Assembly: GCA_027001895.1 (NCBI GenBank)
Contig: JALTLP010000284.1
Location: 1 to 11,700, forward strand
Reading direction: 5' to 3'
Source: Chromatiales bacterium
GTDB taxonomy: Bacteria; Pseudomonadota; Gammaproteobacteria; UBA6429; Thiohalophilaceae
DNA length: 11,700 bases
Shown: one piece after another, positions 1-6,100 of the stretch
How the letters are laid out: the number at the start of each line of letters is the position of its first letter
How positions within the stretch are numbered: position 1 is the first letter of the stretch
Notes under the pieces: generated by a model
The model's database searches: none
The model's input: only the letters and a program-made list of their open reading frames with translations
What the model was told of the DNA's origin: nothing
Program-made: the position numbers and the translations under genes

Positions 1-200
1 CACGAAGTGGCGTGACAATCTGCGTTACGTGTCATTGCGAGCGTTAGCGTGGCAATAGGTGTTGTTGCGAGCGGTTAGCATGGCAATCTACGTTACGTGT
101 TATTGCGAGCACTAGCATGGCAATCTACGTTACGTGTTATTGCGAGCACTAGCATGGCAATCTACGTTACGTGTCATTGCGAGCGTTAGCGTGGCAATCT
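1..200. repeat. Tandem array of about six imperfect 28-bp repeat cores, mostly on a 37-bp period
   Basis: A core beginning gtcattgcgagc and ending gtggcaatct recurs. Cores lie at about 31-56 (tail altered), 61-89, 99-126, 136-163 and 173-200, and a partial core ends at 21. The tail caat recurs at 16, 53, 84, 121, 158 and 195, so the period is 37 except for one 31-bp step. The 37-bp units 84-120 and 121-157 are identical, which suggests recent duplication. Each core has 5-bp inverted ends, ATTGC and GCAAT. As I recall, elements with ATTGCGAGC...GCAATCT ends are common dispersed intergenic repeats (REP/MITE-like) in many bacteria; I could not check that here. The array ends about 43 bp before fdx and contains no evident gene. 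Confidence 0.85.
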
Positions 201-243
201 GATTGATATACAATTTTAAACAAGCTTGAAACAGGATTTACTA

Positions 244-582
244 ATGACAAAATTAATTTTTTTACCGCATGAAGAAATATGCCCCGAAGGTGCAATGATC
301 GAAGCCGAACCAGGCCAATCGATTTGTGATGCCGCACTGGCAAACGGTATAGAAATCGAACATGCCTGTGAAAAATCCTGCGCCTGCACAACCTGCCATG
401 TTTATGTTCGTGAAGGCTTTGATACTCTCGAAGAATCAACTGAACTTGAAGATGATCTACTTGATAAAGCCTGGGGGCTGGAGCCGGACTCGCGCCTGAG
501 TTGCCAGGCTGTAGTGGGCGATACTGATCTGGTTATCGAAATACCTAAATACACTATCAATATGGTTTCAGAAAATCACTAG
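244..582 (+). CDS. fdx: ISC-type [2Fe-2S] ferredoxin Fdx
   Basis: This 112-residue protein is the adrenodoxin-like ferredoxin of the ISC pathway, which supplies electrons for Fe-S cluster assembly on the IscU scaffold with IscS. It is cytoplasmic. Cluster ligands are visible as C42-x5-C48-x2-C51 and C87 (LSCQA), with the additional conserved C46. These positions, and the length, are the same as I recall for E. coli Fdx (111 aa). The ATG at 244 was chosen over an in-frame TTG at 226 because it gives the family N-terminus (MTKLIFLPH) and has AGGA at 233-236, 7 bases upstream. The gene is normally followed directly by iscX. Here it runs tail-to-tail into a LysR gene with only 4 bp between the stop codons, leaving no room for a terminator between them. 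The upstream hscA would lie to the left of the window. Confidence 0.97.
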   Translation: MTKLIFLPHEEICPEGAMIEAEPGQSICDAALANGIEIEHACEKSCACTTCHVYVREGFDTLEESTELEDDLLDKAWGLEPDSRLSCQAVVGDTDLVIEIPKYTINMVSENH

Positions 583-586
583 CCCT

Positions 587-1468
587 CTAAAGATTTGCGA
601 CTAAAAAATCAATAAAAGTTCGTATCTTGGCCTGTTGCCGCTGTTTGTGATGGTAGACAGCGTAAACACCAACATTTTCAATGTCATAGTCTGGAAGCAA
701 CTGAATTAACTTTCCATTTTGCAGATCTTTGCCAACAACAAAATTTGTGAGTGCAGATATACCCGCTCCCTCACATATTAATTTACGTACAGCATGGCCA
801 TTATTTGTTTTTAAGCGACCTTTAACCTGTACTTTTTTACTGACTTTATTTTTAGTAAAGGTGTAATGGAAAGGAGTGGGTAACAGATTAAATATAATCC
901 ATTCATGATGAGTTAACTCTTCAGGAGTTTTCGGTGTGCCGTTCTTTTCAATATATTCGGGTGAGGCGCATAACAACATGGGTGAGTCTTTAAGTTTACG
1001 GGCATGTAAATTTGAATCAGCTAACCAACCCACCCGTATGGCAACATCAATGCCTTGCTCAACCATGTCCACAATAGAGTCTTCGAGTCGTAGTTCAATG
1101 TTCAGTTCGGGATATTGCTGTAAGAAAGGCTTAAGTAAAGGAGTAATATGTTCTATACCAAAACTCGCTGGACAGGAAATTCGTAGTGAACCTCGGGGCT
1201 TTTCCTGGAGTGATTCGGTTATATTTTGTGTTTCTTGCAGAATTTTTATAAGTTGTGAACAACTTTGGTAATAGGTTTCACCAATGTCAGTCAGGCTTAA
1301 GCTGCGGGTTGAACGATTAAGCAGATGTGTTCCTGAGTGTTTTTCCAGTAAGGATACATGTTTGCTGACAGCAGATTTGGCAATCCCCAGACGTAAGGCT
1401 GCTGCTGAAAAGCTACCCGATTCAACTACATAAGAAAAAATCACCATACGTTTTAGGTCATCAAGCAT
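587..1468 (-). CDS. LysR-family transcriptional regulator (CrgA/AaeR-like subgroup)
   Basis: This 293-residue protein has the standard LysR layout. An N-terminal winged helix-turn-helix (residues about 3-60, with GSFSAAALRLGIAKSAVSKHV as its core) is followed by a linker helix and a periplasmic-binding-protein-like effector domain (about 88-290, with GSLRISCPASFG near its start and GIDVAIRVG inside). That wording is typical of the CrgA/AaeR/DsdC-like group. The ATG at 1468 is preferred over an upstream in-frame start at 1549 because the HTH then begins at residue 3, as usual; the extra 27 residues look non-coding. GAGA sits 9 bases ahead of the ATG. It is divergent from the SRPBCC gene at 1612, which is its most likely target, and a dyad lies in the shared intergenic region. 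The effector is unknown. Confidence 0.93.
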   Translation of the reverse strand: MLDDLKRMVIFSYVVESGSFSAAALRLGIAKSAVSKHVSLLEKHSGTHLLNRSTRSLSLTDIGETYYQSCSQLIKILQETQNITESLQEKPRGSLRISCPASFGIEHITPLLKPFLQQYPELNIELRLEDSIVDMVEQGIDVAIRVGWLADSNLHARKLKDSPMLLCASPEYIEKNGTPKTPEELTHHEWIIFNLLPTPFHYTFTKNKVSKKVQVKGRLKTNNGHAVRKLICEGAGISALTNFVVGKDLQNGKLIQLLPDYDIENVGVYAVYHHKQRQQAKIRTFIDFLVANL

Positions 1469-1469
1469 T

Positions 1470-1528
1470 TTAAATGTTCTCAATATGATAACAGTTAGAT
1501 AATAAATTACTATATTGTTCTCATTTAA
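1470..1528. promoter_or_regulatory. Candidate LysR operator (long imperfect dyad between divergent genes)
   Basis: The arms 1470-1486 (TTAAATGTTCTCAATAT) and 1512-1528 (ATATTGTTCTCATTTAA) are inverted repeats over their outer 6 bp and inner 6 bp. The central TGTTCTCA block is instead directly repeated, at 1475-1482 and 1516-1523. Arm centres are 42 bp apart, close to four helical turns, which suits a LysR tetramer binding one DNA face. The left arm touches the LysR start region and the right arm overlaps the possible -35 of the SRPBCC gene. The assignment as an operator is inferred. Confidence 0.5.
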
Positions 1529-1543
1529 GTATATGCCTATATT
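1515..1543 (+). promoter_or_regulatory. Possible sigma70 promoter of the SRPBCC gene
   Basis: TTGTTC at 1515-1520 and TATATT at 1538-1543 are separated by 17 bp, a good sigma70 match in the only region upstream of the 1612 gene. The -35 lies within the right arm of the candidate LysR operator, a typical arrangement for LysR control of a divergent target. Confidence 0.45.
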
Positions 1544-1611
1544 AATCACATCACCAGCCTGCTAATTGCATTAATTCCTGGTGGTTTGATTAATCGAATG
1601 AGGACAGAATA

Positions 1612-2139
1612 ATGAATTTAAAAAATATCTATGAAGAAATGCCGGTTGAGGTAACGAAGGAGCAAATGTGGCAGGTACTTTCGCAGTACGGTGATGTATC
1701 AAATTTTCATGATGGCGTGCTGCAATCCTATAAAGTGGAGGGAAGAGAGAACAAAGCGGGTATGGGTGGAGAGCGTGTTTGTAATATCGTCGACATGGGC
1801 TTAAAAATTCAGCTTAAGGAACGCATTATAGATTATCAGGAAGGAGTGGGATATCAGTACGAAGTGTATGAATGGAAAAATTTTCCGTTAAACAAGATGT
1901 ATTTTAAATTTTCAATACGCGAAGACTTTCGAAGTGGTTCACTGCTACGACTGGATATTGATTACAAAGCAAAACCGGCCATTCTTACTCCGGTAATGGC
2001 GTGGAAGATGCGAATTCTTATACATGATATTTTGCTTGGTTATAAACACTATGCAGAAACAGGTGAGAAAAAAGTACCACTTGCCACACTGAGAAAAAAG
2101 TATAAAAGCATGAAAGCTGAATATTTGCAGTCTGCATAA
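1612..2139 (+). CDS. SRPBCC (START/Bet v1-like) family protein
   Basis: This 175-residue soluble protein has no signal peptide or membrane segment. The layout is that of polyketide-cyclase-like SRPBCC proteins: an N-terminal strand and a first helix with a conserved Trp (EQMWQVLSQYGDVSNFHDGV, residues about 17-36), then antiparallel strands (GGERVCNIVDMG, LKERIIDYQ, YQYEVYEWKNFPLNKMYFKF) and a long C-terminal helix (about 124-150). Such folds bind hydrophobic ligands in a central cavity; the ligand here is unknown. The ATG has GAGGA at 1600-1604, 7 bases upstream. It diverges from the LysR gene and probably responds to it. A small membrane-protein remnant follows 13 bp later. The fold call is fairly secure, the function is not. 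Confidence 0.8.
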   Translation: MNLKNIYEEMPVEVTKEQMWQVLSQYGDVSNFHDGVLQSYKVEGRENKAGMGGERVCNIVDMGLKIQLKERIIDYQEGVGYQYEVYEWKNFPLNKMYFKFSIREDFRSGSLLRLDIDYKAKPAILTPVMAWKMRILIHDILLGYKHYAETGEKKVPLATLRKKYKSMKAEYLQSA

Positions 2140-2152
2140 AATAACAGGGAGA

Positions 2153-2332
2153 ATGACTATACCGAGAGCACTTAAGTCATGATTTAATGCATGCCTGATT
2201 ATACTGCATGCTATCTGGCTGACAGGCTTTGACGTTGTTTACTGGTCACTCTATCTTGTCCCAGCATTTTTTATTTTTGCGGCACTAAGCGGTTTTTGTA
2301 TAGGGCGGGTTCTTCCTCGCCTGCTTTTTTAA
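2153..2332 (+). pseudogene. Remnant of a small DUF2892/YgaP-TM-like membrane protein gene, interrupted by in-frame TGA
   Basis: Reading from ATG 2153 gives MTIPRALKS, then TGA at 2180-2182, then 49 open codons to TAA at 2330-2332. The downstream part reads as two hydrophobic helices (LIILHAIWLTGF and WSLYLVPAFFIFAALSGF) and ends GFCIGRVLPRLLF. The N-terminal MTI-RA, a hinge with Trp, and a second helix ending G-F-C followed by a short basic tail resemble the roughly 60-residue DUF2892/YgaP transmembrane family. The total of 59 codons also fits if the TGA was once a sense codon such as TGG or CGA. A GGGAG lies at 2147-2151, only 1 base from the ATG, which is too close for normal initiation. 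After the TGA this frame has no ATG, GTG or TTG before the hydrophobic part. I infer a decayed gene formerly co-transcribed with the SRPBCC gene. Confidence 0.6.
2303..2330 (+). terminator. Weak intrinsic-terminator-like hairpin
   Basis: GGGCG (2303-2307) can pair with CGCCT (2318-2322, one G-U pair) around a 10-base loop, followed 2 bases later by six T residues (2325-2330). It overlaps the last codons of the membrane-protein remnant and would end the SRPBCC transcript. The stem is short, so this is tentative. Confidence 0.3.
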
Positions 2333-2421
2333 TGTAAGCAAAGATAAATTTTTTGTGATGGTATAGTCACTTTGTTGTGTTCTACAGGAATCAGCTTTGT
2401 ATTTTTCATATACTTGAGTGT

Positions 2422-3543
2422 ATGAATTTAAGTCGTAGTACATTGTTGGTCACACTGTTTATTATTCTGGCAGGTTGTGGTGGAGGTGGCGGTTCAGGTA
2501 CGCCAGCCCCGGCATCTTCAACAAATAATTCGCCTCCAACACAGGGTTCGCGTATTCTGGGTATGGATGTTAAAGCTGTACCATCCGTTACTTATGCATC
2601 AGCCTATGGCAAAGCCATGGCATTGGGGGTGCGTGAAGTCAGTGTGTCATTAGACTGGTCGATTCTTGAACCTACCCAGGGTGCTTACGACAATACTTTG
2701 CCGGGCATTATAGACAGCTACTACCCACTGCAAACAGGGGATATCACTCTTGTTTTGCGTCCGCTTGATACGGCAGGTGCCCGTTTTCCTTCTGATTTAG
2801 CCGGTCTGGATTTTGATAATCCAACGGTCATTACAGCTTTTGAAAACTTTTTAACGAACTTACATGCCCAACTCCCTACATTGAATGCCAGCGGGAAACT
2901 CAAATGGATTCACGTTGGCAATGAAATAGATGCAAGTCTGGGTAGTGATGCAATCAAGTGGGCAAAGTGGCAAACATTTTTTAAGGCCGCCAAGATTAAA
3001 ATTGAAAGTCTTTGGGGAACAGGTGTTAATGTAAGTAGTATTGTTCAGTTTTCATCATTAACTAATACGAATGTACGCACTCAATATTTAAATTTTTTAC
3101 CCAATCTCGATAGTGCAGTGTTGACTTATTACCCGCTTAATACGGATTTTACGATGCGACCTGTTTCATCGATTGCTGCGGATTTTGATTTAATGACAAC
3201 GACTGTTTCCAGCAAATCGATAATTCTCCAGGAATGTGGTTACGCATCAAGTTCGGTGAATAACAGTAGTGAAGTACAACAGGCTGATTTTATATCTGAA
3301 GTTTTTAAAGCCTGGGATAAGCATAAAACGCGCATTTCGGTTATTGATTTTACCTGGCAATATGATGTCTCAGAGGCGCAGGCAGATCAATGGGTGATAG
3401 ATTATGGCATGTCAGGACAAGCAAACGCCGATAAGTTTAAAAATTATCTCTGGACTTTAGGGTTAAGCAAGTATGACACAACTGAAAAAGCTGCTTTGCA
3501 ACGACTCAGGGATGAATTAAAAGCCCGATCATGGGTGCAATGA
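2422..3543 (+). CDS. Lipoprotein with a probable clan GH-A (TIM-barrel) glycoside hydrolase domain
   Basis: This 373-residue protein has a lipoprotein signal peptide: a hydrophobic stretch 7-16, then lipobox L16-A17-G18-C19. A polyglycine run and a Ser/Pro/Thr-rich linker (about 20-41) follow, and then a globular domain. Features typical of clan GH-A retaining glycosidases are a WSILEPTQGAYD strand-end motif (E83), WIHVGNEID (N167-E168, the usual acid/base Asn-Glu pair after strand 4), ILQECGY (E271, where the nucleophile after strand 7 would be) and FTWQYD (W312, near strand 8). The substrate and the GH family are not assigned. The ATG at 2422 was chosen over an in-frame GTG at 2377 because it gives a clean signal peptide; its ribosome site is weak. 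It would be anchored in the outer membrane or at the cell surface. It stands alone between the SRPBCC unit and iscX. The catalytic role is inferred from motifs only. Confidence 0.75.
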   Translation: MNLSRSTLLVTLFIILAGCGGGGGSGTPAPASSTNNSPPTQGSRILGMDVKAVPSVTYASAYGKAMALGVREVSVSLDWSILEPTQGAYDNTLPGIIDSYYPLQTGDITLVLRPLDTAGARFPSDLAGLDFDNPTVITAFENFLTNLHAQLPTLNASGKLKWIHVGNEIDASLGSDAIKWAKWQTFFKAAKIKIESLWGTGVNVSSIVQFSSLTNTNVRTQYLNFLPNLDSAVLTYYPLNTDFTMRPVSSIAADFDLMTTTVSSKSIILQECGYASSSVNNSSEVQQADFISEVFKAWDKHKTRISVIDFTWQYDVSEAQADQWVIDYGMSGQANADKFKNYLWTLGLSKYDTTEKAALQRLRDELKARSWVQ

Positions 3544-3611
3544 AAGGCAATTTTTTTCAGCTTTAACCCTATAAAAAATCAGAAATAAAGTCATATACTT
3601 AAAGGTATTTT

Positions 3612-3640
3612 TAGTTCTTTATACCGTGTAAAATCATAAT
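3612..3640 (+). promoter_or_regulatory. Tentative promoter for iscX
   Basis: iscX is cut off from the isc promoter by an opposite-strand gene, so it needs its own promoter or read-through from the lipoprotein gene. The 135-bp gap 3544-3678 is very AT-rich. The best -10 candidate is CATAAT at 3635-3640 (5 of 6), with only a poor -35 (TAGTTC at 3612-3617, 17-bp spacer). No clear IscR site was seen. A partial palindrome ATACTTAAAGGTAT lies near 3596-3609. Confidence 0.25.
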
Positions 3641-3678
3641 TTGTTAGTAAATTAGTTTTAAAAATTCTGGAGCAAATT

Positions 3679-3879
3679 ATGTCTTTAAAATGGATAGATA
3701 CCCTGGATATTGCCATCGAGCTTGACGAAAAACACCCAGATGTAGATCCAAAAACCATTCGTTTTACCGACCTGCATAACTGGGTGCTTGAGCTCGAAGA
3801 CTTTGACGATGATCCGTCTCATTCCGGTGAAAAAATCCTCGAAGCTATTCAAATGGCCTGGATTGAAGAAAAGGAATAA
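3679..3879 (+). CDS. iscX: IscX (YfhJ), acidic modulator of Fe-S assembly
   Basis: This 66-residue acidic protein matches the E. coli IscX length and core: LKWID at residues 3-7, D23-P24-K25-T26 to R28-F29-T30-D31, and the acidic LEDFDDDP at 39-46 followed by EKILEAI. IscX binds IscS and is thought to act as an iron-responsive regulator or adaptor of cluster assembly in the cytoplasm. The start is supported by GGAG at 3669-3672, 6 bases before the ATG. In most relatives it directly follows fdx. Here 3.1 kb of accessory genes intervene, so it is no longer in the isc transcript unless separately promoted. It ends 332 bp before rlmN with no other gene in between. Confidence 0.97.
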   Translation: MSLKWIDTLDIAIELDEKHPDVDPKTIRFTDLHNWVLELEDFDDDPSHSGEKILEAIQMAWIEEKE

Positions 3880-4049
3880 TCGGCTAAAAACTTGCTTCTT
3901 CATAGTAAAGGGATTTCCCAGTAACAGACTGGTTTCACCCACCCTGCCGCTGTACTCCAATCATCCCTGATAACCTCTGTTTTTATGGCTAGATCCGCTC
4001 TAAAAGGTTAAAATTAAAGCTATTTTATATGGATTCTGTATGAATTCAG

Positions 4050-4122
4050 GCCAAATTCGAGCGGTATCTCATAAATACACCTTTTTAGCATGGCGAAAAG
4101 GCCATAAAAGGCTGAATTTGGC
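4050..4122 (+). ncRNA. Candidate structured RNA or leader element upstream of rlmN
   Basis: An outer 9-bp perfect stem (GCCAAATTC 4050-4058 with GAATTTGGC 4114-4122) encloses an inner hairpin. In the inner hairpin CCTTTT (4080-4085) pairs with AAAAGG (4106-4111) and ATGGC (4090-4094) pairs with GCCAT (4101-4105), with TAGC bulged and a GAAAAG loop. A GCTA/TAGC hairpin follows at 4121-4133. The arrangement of 20 perfectly complementary pairs in nested order is unlikely to be chance in 73 bases, but no known RNA family is recognised and transcription is unproven. It could also be a folded DNA repeat. Confidence 0.4.
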
Positions 4123-4125
4123 TAG

Positions 4126-4139
4126 AAATTAGCTAATTT
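4126..4139. promoter_or_regulatory. Perfect 14-bp palindrome upstream of the rlmN promoter
   Basis: AAATTAGCTAATTT reads identically on both strands. It is centred about 52 bp upstream of the -10 candidate at 4184, a reasonable position for a regulator dimer. No specific regulator is recognised. Confidence 0.4.
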
Positions 4140-4183
4140 TGCCGAACATTAACGGTTTTTAAGGCTCTATTTAGCGCATGATA

Positions 4184-4189
4184 TATAAT
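4184..4189 (+). promoter_or_regulatory. Likely -10 element of the rlmN-der operon
   Basis: A consensus TATAAT lies at 4184-4189 within TGATATATAAT (a TG at 4179-4180 may give an extended -10 in an alternative register). No good -35 is visible 16-18 bp upstream. It lies 22 bp before the rlmN start, so the leader would be short (about 16-17 bases). Confidence 0.5.
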
Positions 4190-4211
4190 AGAGCGATTTG
4201 AGGTTATTTGA

Positions 4212-5351
4212 TTGTCCGATTCACTTGTCAATTTGTTAAATTTTGATGCTGAAGCAATGGCTGAGTTTTTCACCGAACTGGGTGAGAAACCGTTTCGTGC
4301 TACGCAAATGCTCAAATGGATATATCAGTTTGGTGTGAGTGATTTTGAGCAAATGACCAACTTCAGCAAAGCCACGCGGGAAAAGCTTAAAACCATTGCC
4401 GAAGTCCGGGTGCCGGAAATTATCGAACAACAGGAATCGGATGACGGCACCATTAAATGGTTGCTGCAACTCGAACAGGGCAATGCAATTGAAACGGTGT
4501 TTATACCGGAAAATGATCGCGGTACTTTATGTGTATCTTCACAAATTGGCTGTGCGCTGGAATGCAGTTTTTGTTCAACCGCGCAACAGGGTTTTAACCG
4601 TAACCTGAGTACTGCCGAAATTATTGGACAGGTCTGGGCCGCTAATCAGGCAATGAAAGTAATGCCGCGTAATCAGCGAGTGATTAGTAATGTTGTTTTA
4701 ATGGGCATGGGTGAACCACTGCTTAACTTTAATAACGTGGTTGCTGCGATGAATATTATGATGGATGACAATGCCTATGGCCTGTCCAAGCGTAGGGTTA
4801 CCATCAGTACCTCGGGTGTGGTACCGGCACTTGAGCGATTAAAAGCAGTAAGTGATGTTGCTTTAGCTGTATCCTTGCATGCAACCAATGACACGTTGCG
4901 CAACGAGCTGGTTCCAATAAATAAGAAATACCCGATCAGGCAATTACTCAATGCCTGCAAGTTTTATGTGCAGGGTGAACATAAGCGTAAAGTTACTTTT
5001 GAATATGTTATGTTAGACGGTGTTAATGACAAGCCTCAACATGCCAGAGAACTTGCCAGATTACTTAAAGATATTCCATCAAAAGTAAATTTAATTCCAT
5101 TTAACCCGTTTCCTGAATCAAGGTATAACTGTTCGCCAGATAAGGTTATTGAGACTTTCAGAAATATTTTAAAGCAGGCAGGTGTGATTTCGACGACACG
5201 TAAAACGCGCGGAGATGATATTGATGCAGCCTGTGGACAACTGGCTGGTAAGGTCATGGATAAAACCAAACGTCGTTTCAGGCGTGAGAATACACATGTC
5301 AATATAGCAGATATTAAAAACAGGCAAGTCAACTCAGGGAGAAGCCTTTGA
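4212..5351 (+). CDS. rlmN: Dual-specificity 23S rRNA/tRNA adenine-C2 methyltransferase RlmN
   Basis: This 379-residue radical SAM enzyme methylates C2 of A2503 in 23S rRNA and A37 in some tRNAs. The [4Fe-4S]/SAM motif is C114-x3-C118-x2-C121. The two catalytic cysteines expected in this family are C107 (TLCVSSQIG) and C341 (DAACGQLAG). GMGEPL is at 165-170 and SKRRVTISTSGVVP follows. The length is close to E. coli RlmN (384). The start is TTG, supported by GAGGT at 4200-4204, 7 bases upstream, and by correct alignment of the N-terminus; no ATG nearby fits. The stop TGA shares its A with the pilW ATG, so the two genes are translationally coupled. It is the first gene of a seven-gene run and probably transcribed from the TATAAT at 4184. 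Confidence 0.97.
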   Translation: MSDSLVNLLNFDAEAMAEFFTELGEKPFRATQMLKWIYQFGVSDFEQMTNFSKATREKLKTIAEVRVPEIIEQQESDDGTIKWLLQLEQGNAIETVFIPENDRGTLCVSSQIGCALECSFCSTAQQGFNRNLSTAEIIGQVWAANQAMKVMPRNQRVISNVVLMGMGEPLLNFNNVVAAMNIMMDDNAYGLSKRRVTISTSGVVPALERLKAVSDVALAVSLHATNDTLRNELVPINKKYPIRQLLNACKFYVQGEHKRKVTFEYVMLDGVNDKPQHARELARLLKDIPSKVNLIPFNPFPESRYNCSPDKVIETFRNILKQAGVISTTRKTRGDDIDAACGQLAGKVMDKTKRRFRRENTHVNIADIKNRQVNSGRSL

Positions 5352-6100
5352 TGTTCCGTTTTAGTTTCGTGATTATTTTTATTTTACTTGTTAGTGGGTG
5401 TACGACTTCAAGAGTACAAAACTATGATCGTGCATCAAAGCTAAATACTGAACTGGGTCTTGCATACCTGATTAAAGGCCGTTATGAACAGGCTCTGACC
5501 AAGTTAAAAAAAGCAATAAAGCAAAAACCGGATAATCCAGAACCCTATGCCTATATTGCAGAACTTTACCGTCGATTAAAGGAAAACGAGCGGGCAGATG
5601 ATTACTTTAACCAGGCACTGGAAATTGCACCAGAAGATTCATCGATTAACAATAACTACGGTGCCTTTTTATGTGCAAACAAACAATATGACAAGGCTTT
5701 TAAGTATTTTAAAATTGCCCTGAAAAACCCTGTTTATCATGGTAGGGGTGAAGTGTTTGAAAATATCGGAATATGTTCTGAGTCCCAGGGAAATATAAAA
5801 GTAGCGCGTGAAAATTATTTACAGGCCGTTAGTATTGACCAGAAACGAAGTAAATCTTTACTGGCACTTGCGCAAATGGATTTTGATTCAGGGAAAGTCG
5901 ATTCAGCCCGTAAGTTTATGACATATTTTAATAAGGCTTCCAGACCAACAGCTGAAAGCTTATGGCTGGAAATTCTGATAGCAAAAAAATATAACGACAG
6001 CAAAACAATTAAAAGTCTGTCCTGGTCATTAAGCAGGCAGTATCCTGACTCGAAAGAGGCGAAATTACTAAAACGCCTTCAGGCAACAGGTAAATTGTAA
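5351..6100 (+). CDS. pilW: PilW/PilF-type TPR lipoprotein (type IV pilus biogenesis)
   Basis: This 249-residue lipoprotein has a signal peptide (hydrophobic 6-14) and lipobox V14-S15-G16-C17, with Thr at +2, predicting the outer membrane. About six tetratricopeptide repeats follow, beginning LGLAYLIKGRYEQALTKLKKA (about 35-55), then PEPYAYIAELYRRLKENERA, and so on to the C-terminus. PilF/PilW pilotins help assemble the PilQ secretin of type IV pili. Genes of this family usually sit between rlmN and rodZ even in species without pili, so a pilus role is likely but not proven. The ATG at 5351 overlaps the rlmN stop (TGATG); AGGGAG at 5336-5341 serves as ribosome site. An in-frame TTG at 5348 is less likely. 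Its stop TAA overlaps the next gene's ATG by one base (TAATG). Confidence 0.92.
   Translation: MFRFSFVIIFILLVSGCTTSRVQNYDRASKLNTELGLAYLIKGRYEQALTKLKKAIKQKPDNPEPYAYIAELYRRLKENERADDYFNQALEIAPEDSSINNNYGAFLCANKQYDKAFKYFKIALKNPVYHGRGEVFENIGICSESQGNIKVARENYLQAVSIDQKRSKSLLALAQMDFDSGKVDSARKFMTYFNKASRPTAESLWLEILIAKKYNDSKTIKSLSWSLSRQYPDSKEAKLLKRLQATGKL

Larger units (their letters stand above)
3880..4211 (+). other. 332-bp non-coding gap between iscX and rlmN
   Basis: No convincing gene is present; ndk, often found here, is absent and I saw no remnant of it. The gap holds a small hairpin (CCAGT 3918-3922 with ACTGG 3928-3932) soon after iscX, a nested inverted-repeat structure at 4050-4122, a perfect palindrome at 4126-4139 and a likely -10 element at 4184-4189. 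The last three are listed separately. Confidence 0.8.

Noticed and set aside
1..200. Regularly spaced repeats as a CRISPR array
   Set aside because: The full 37-bp unit, including the stretch between cores, repeats nearly identically, so there are no unique spacers. Cores also vary, and no cas gene is present.
226..243. Upstream TTG start extending Fdx by six residues
   Set aside because: The ATG at 244 has a well-spaced AGGA and gives the family N-terminus; the extension has no family support.
936..1271. 111-codon + strand frame inside the LysR gene
   Set aside because: It is antisense to conserved LysR effector-domain codons and has low-complexity, non-protein-like composition.
2180..2182. 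TGA as selenocysteine or as a recoded Trp codon
   Set aside because: TGA terminates rlmN and the lipoprotein gene normally, no SECIS-like hairpin was evident right after it, and the family has no known selenocysteine at that position.
3918..3932. Hairpin after iscX as an intrinsic terminator
   Set aside because: The 5-bp stem is followed by only three T residues and then C-rich sequence, too weak to call.
3685..3960. 91-codon frame on the - strand over iscX
   Set aside because: It overlaps the well-supported iscX gene almost completely and its translation resembles no family; it is a shadow frame.
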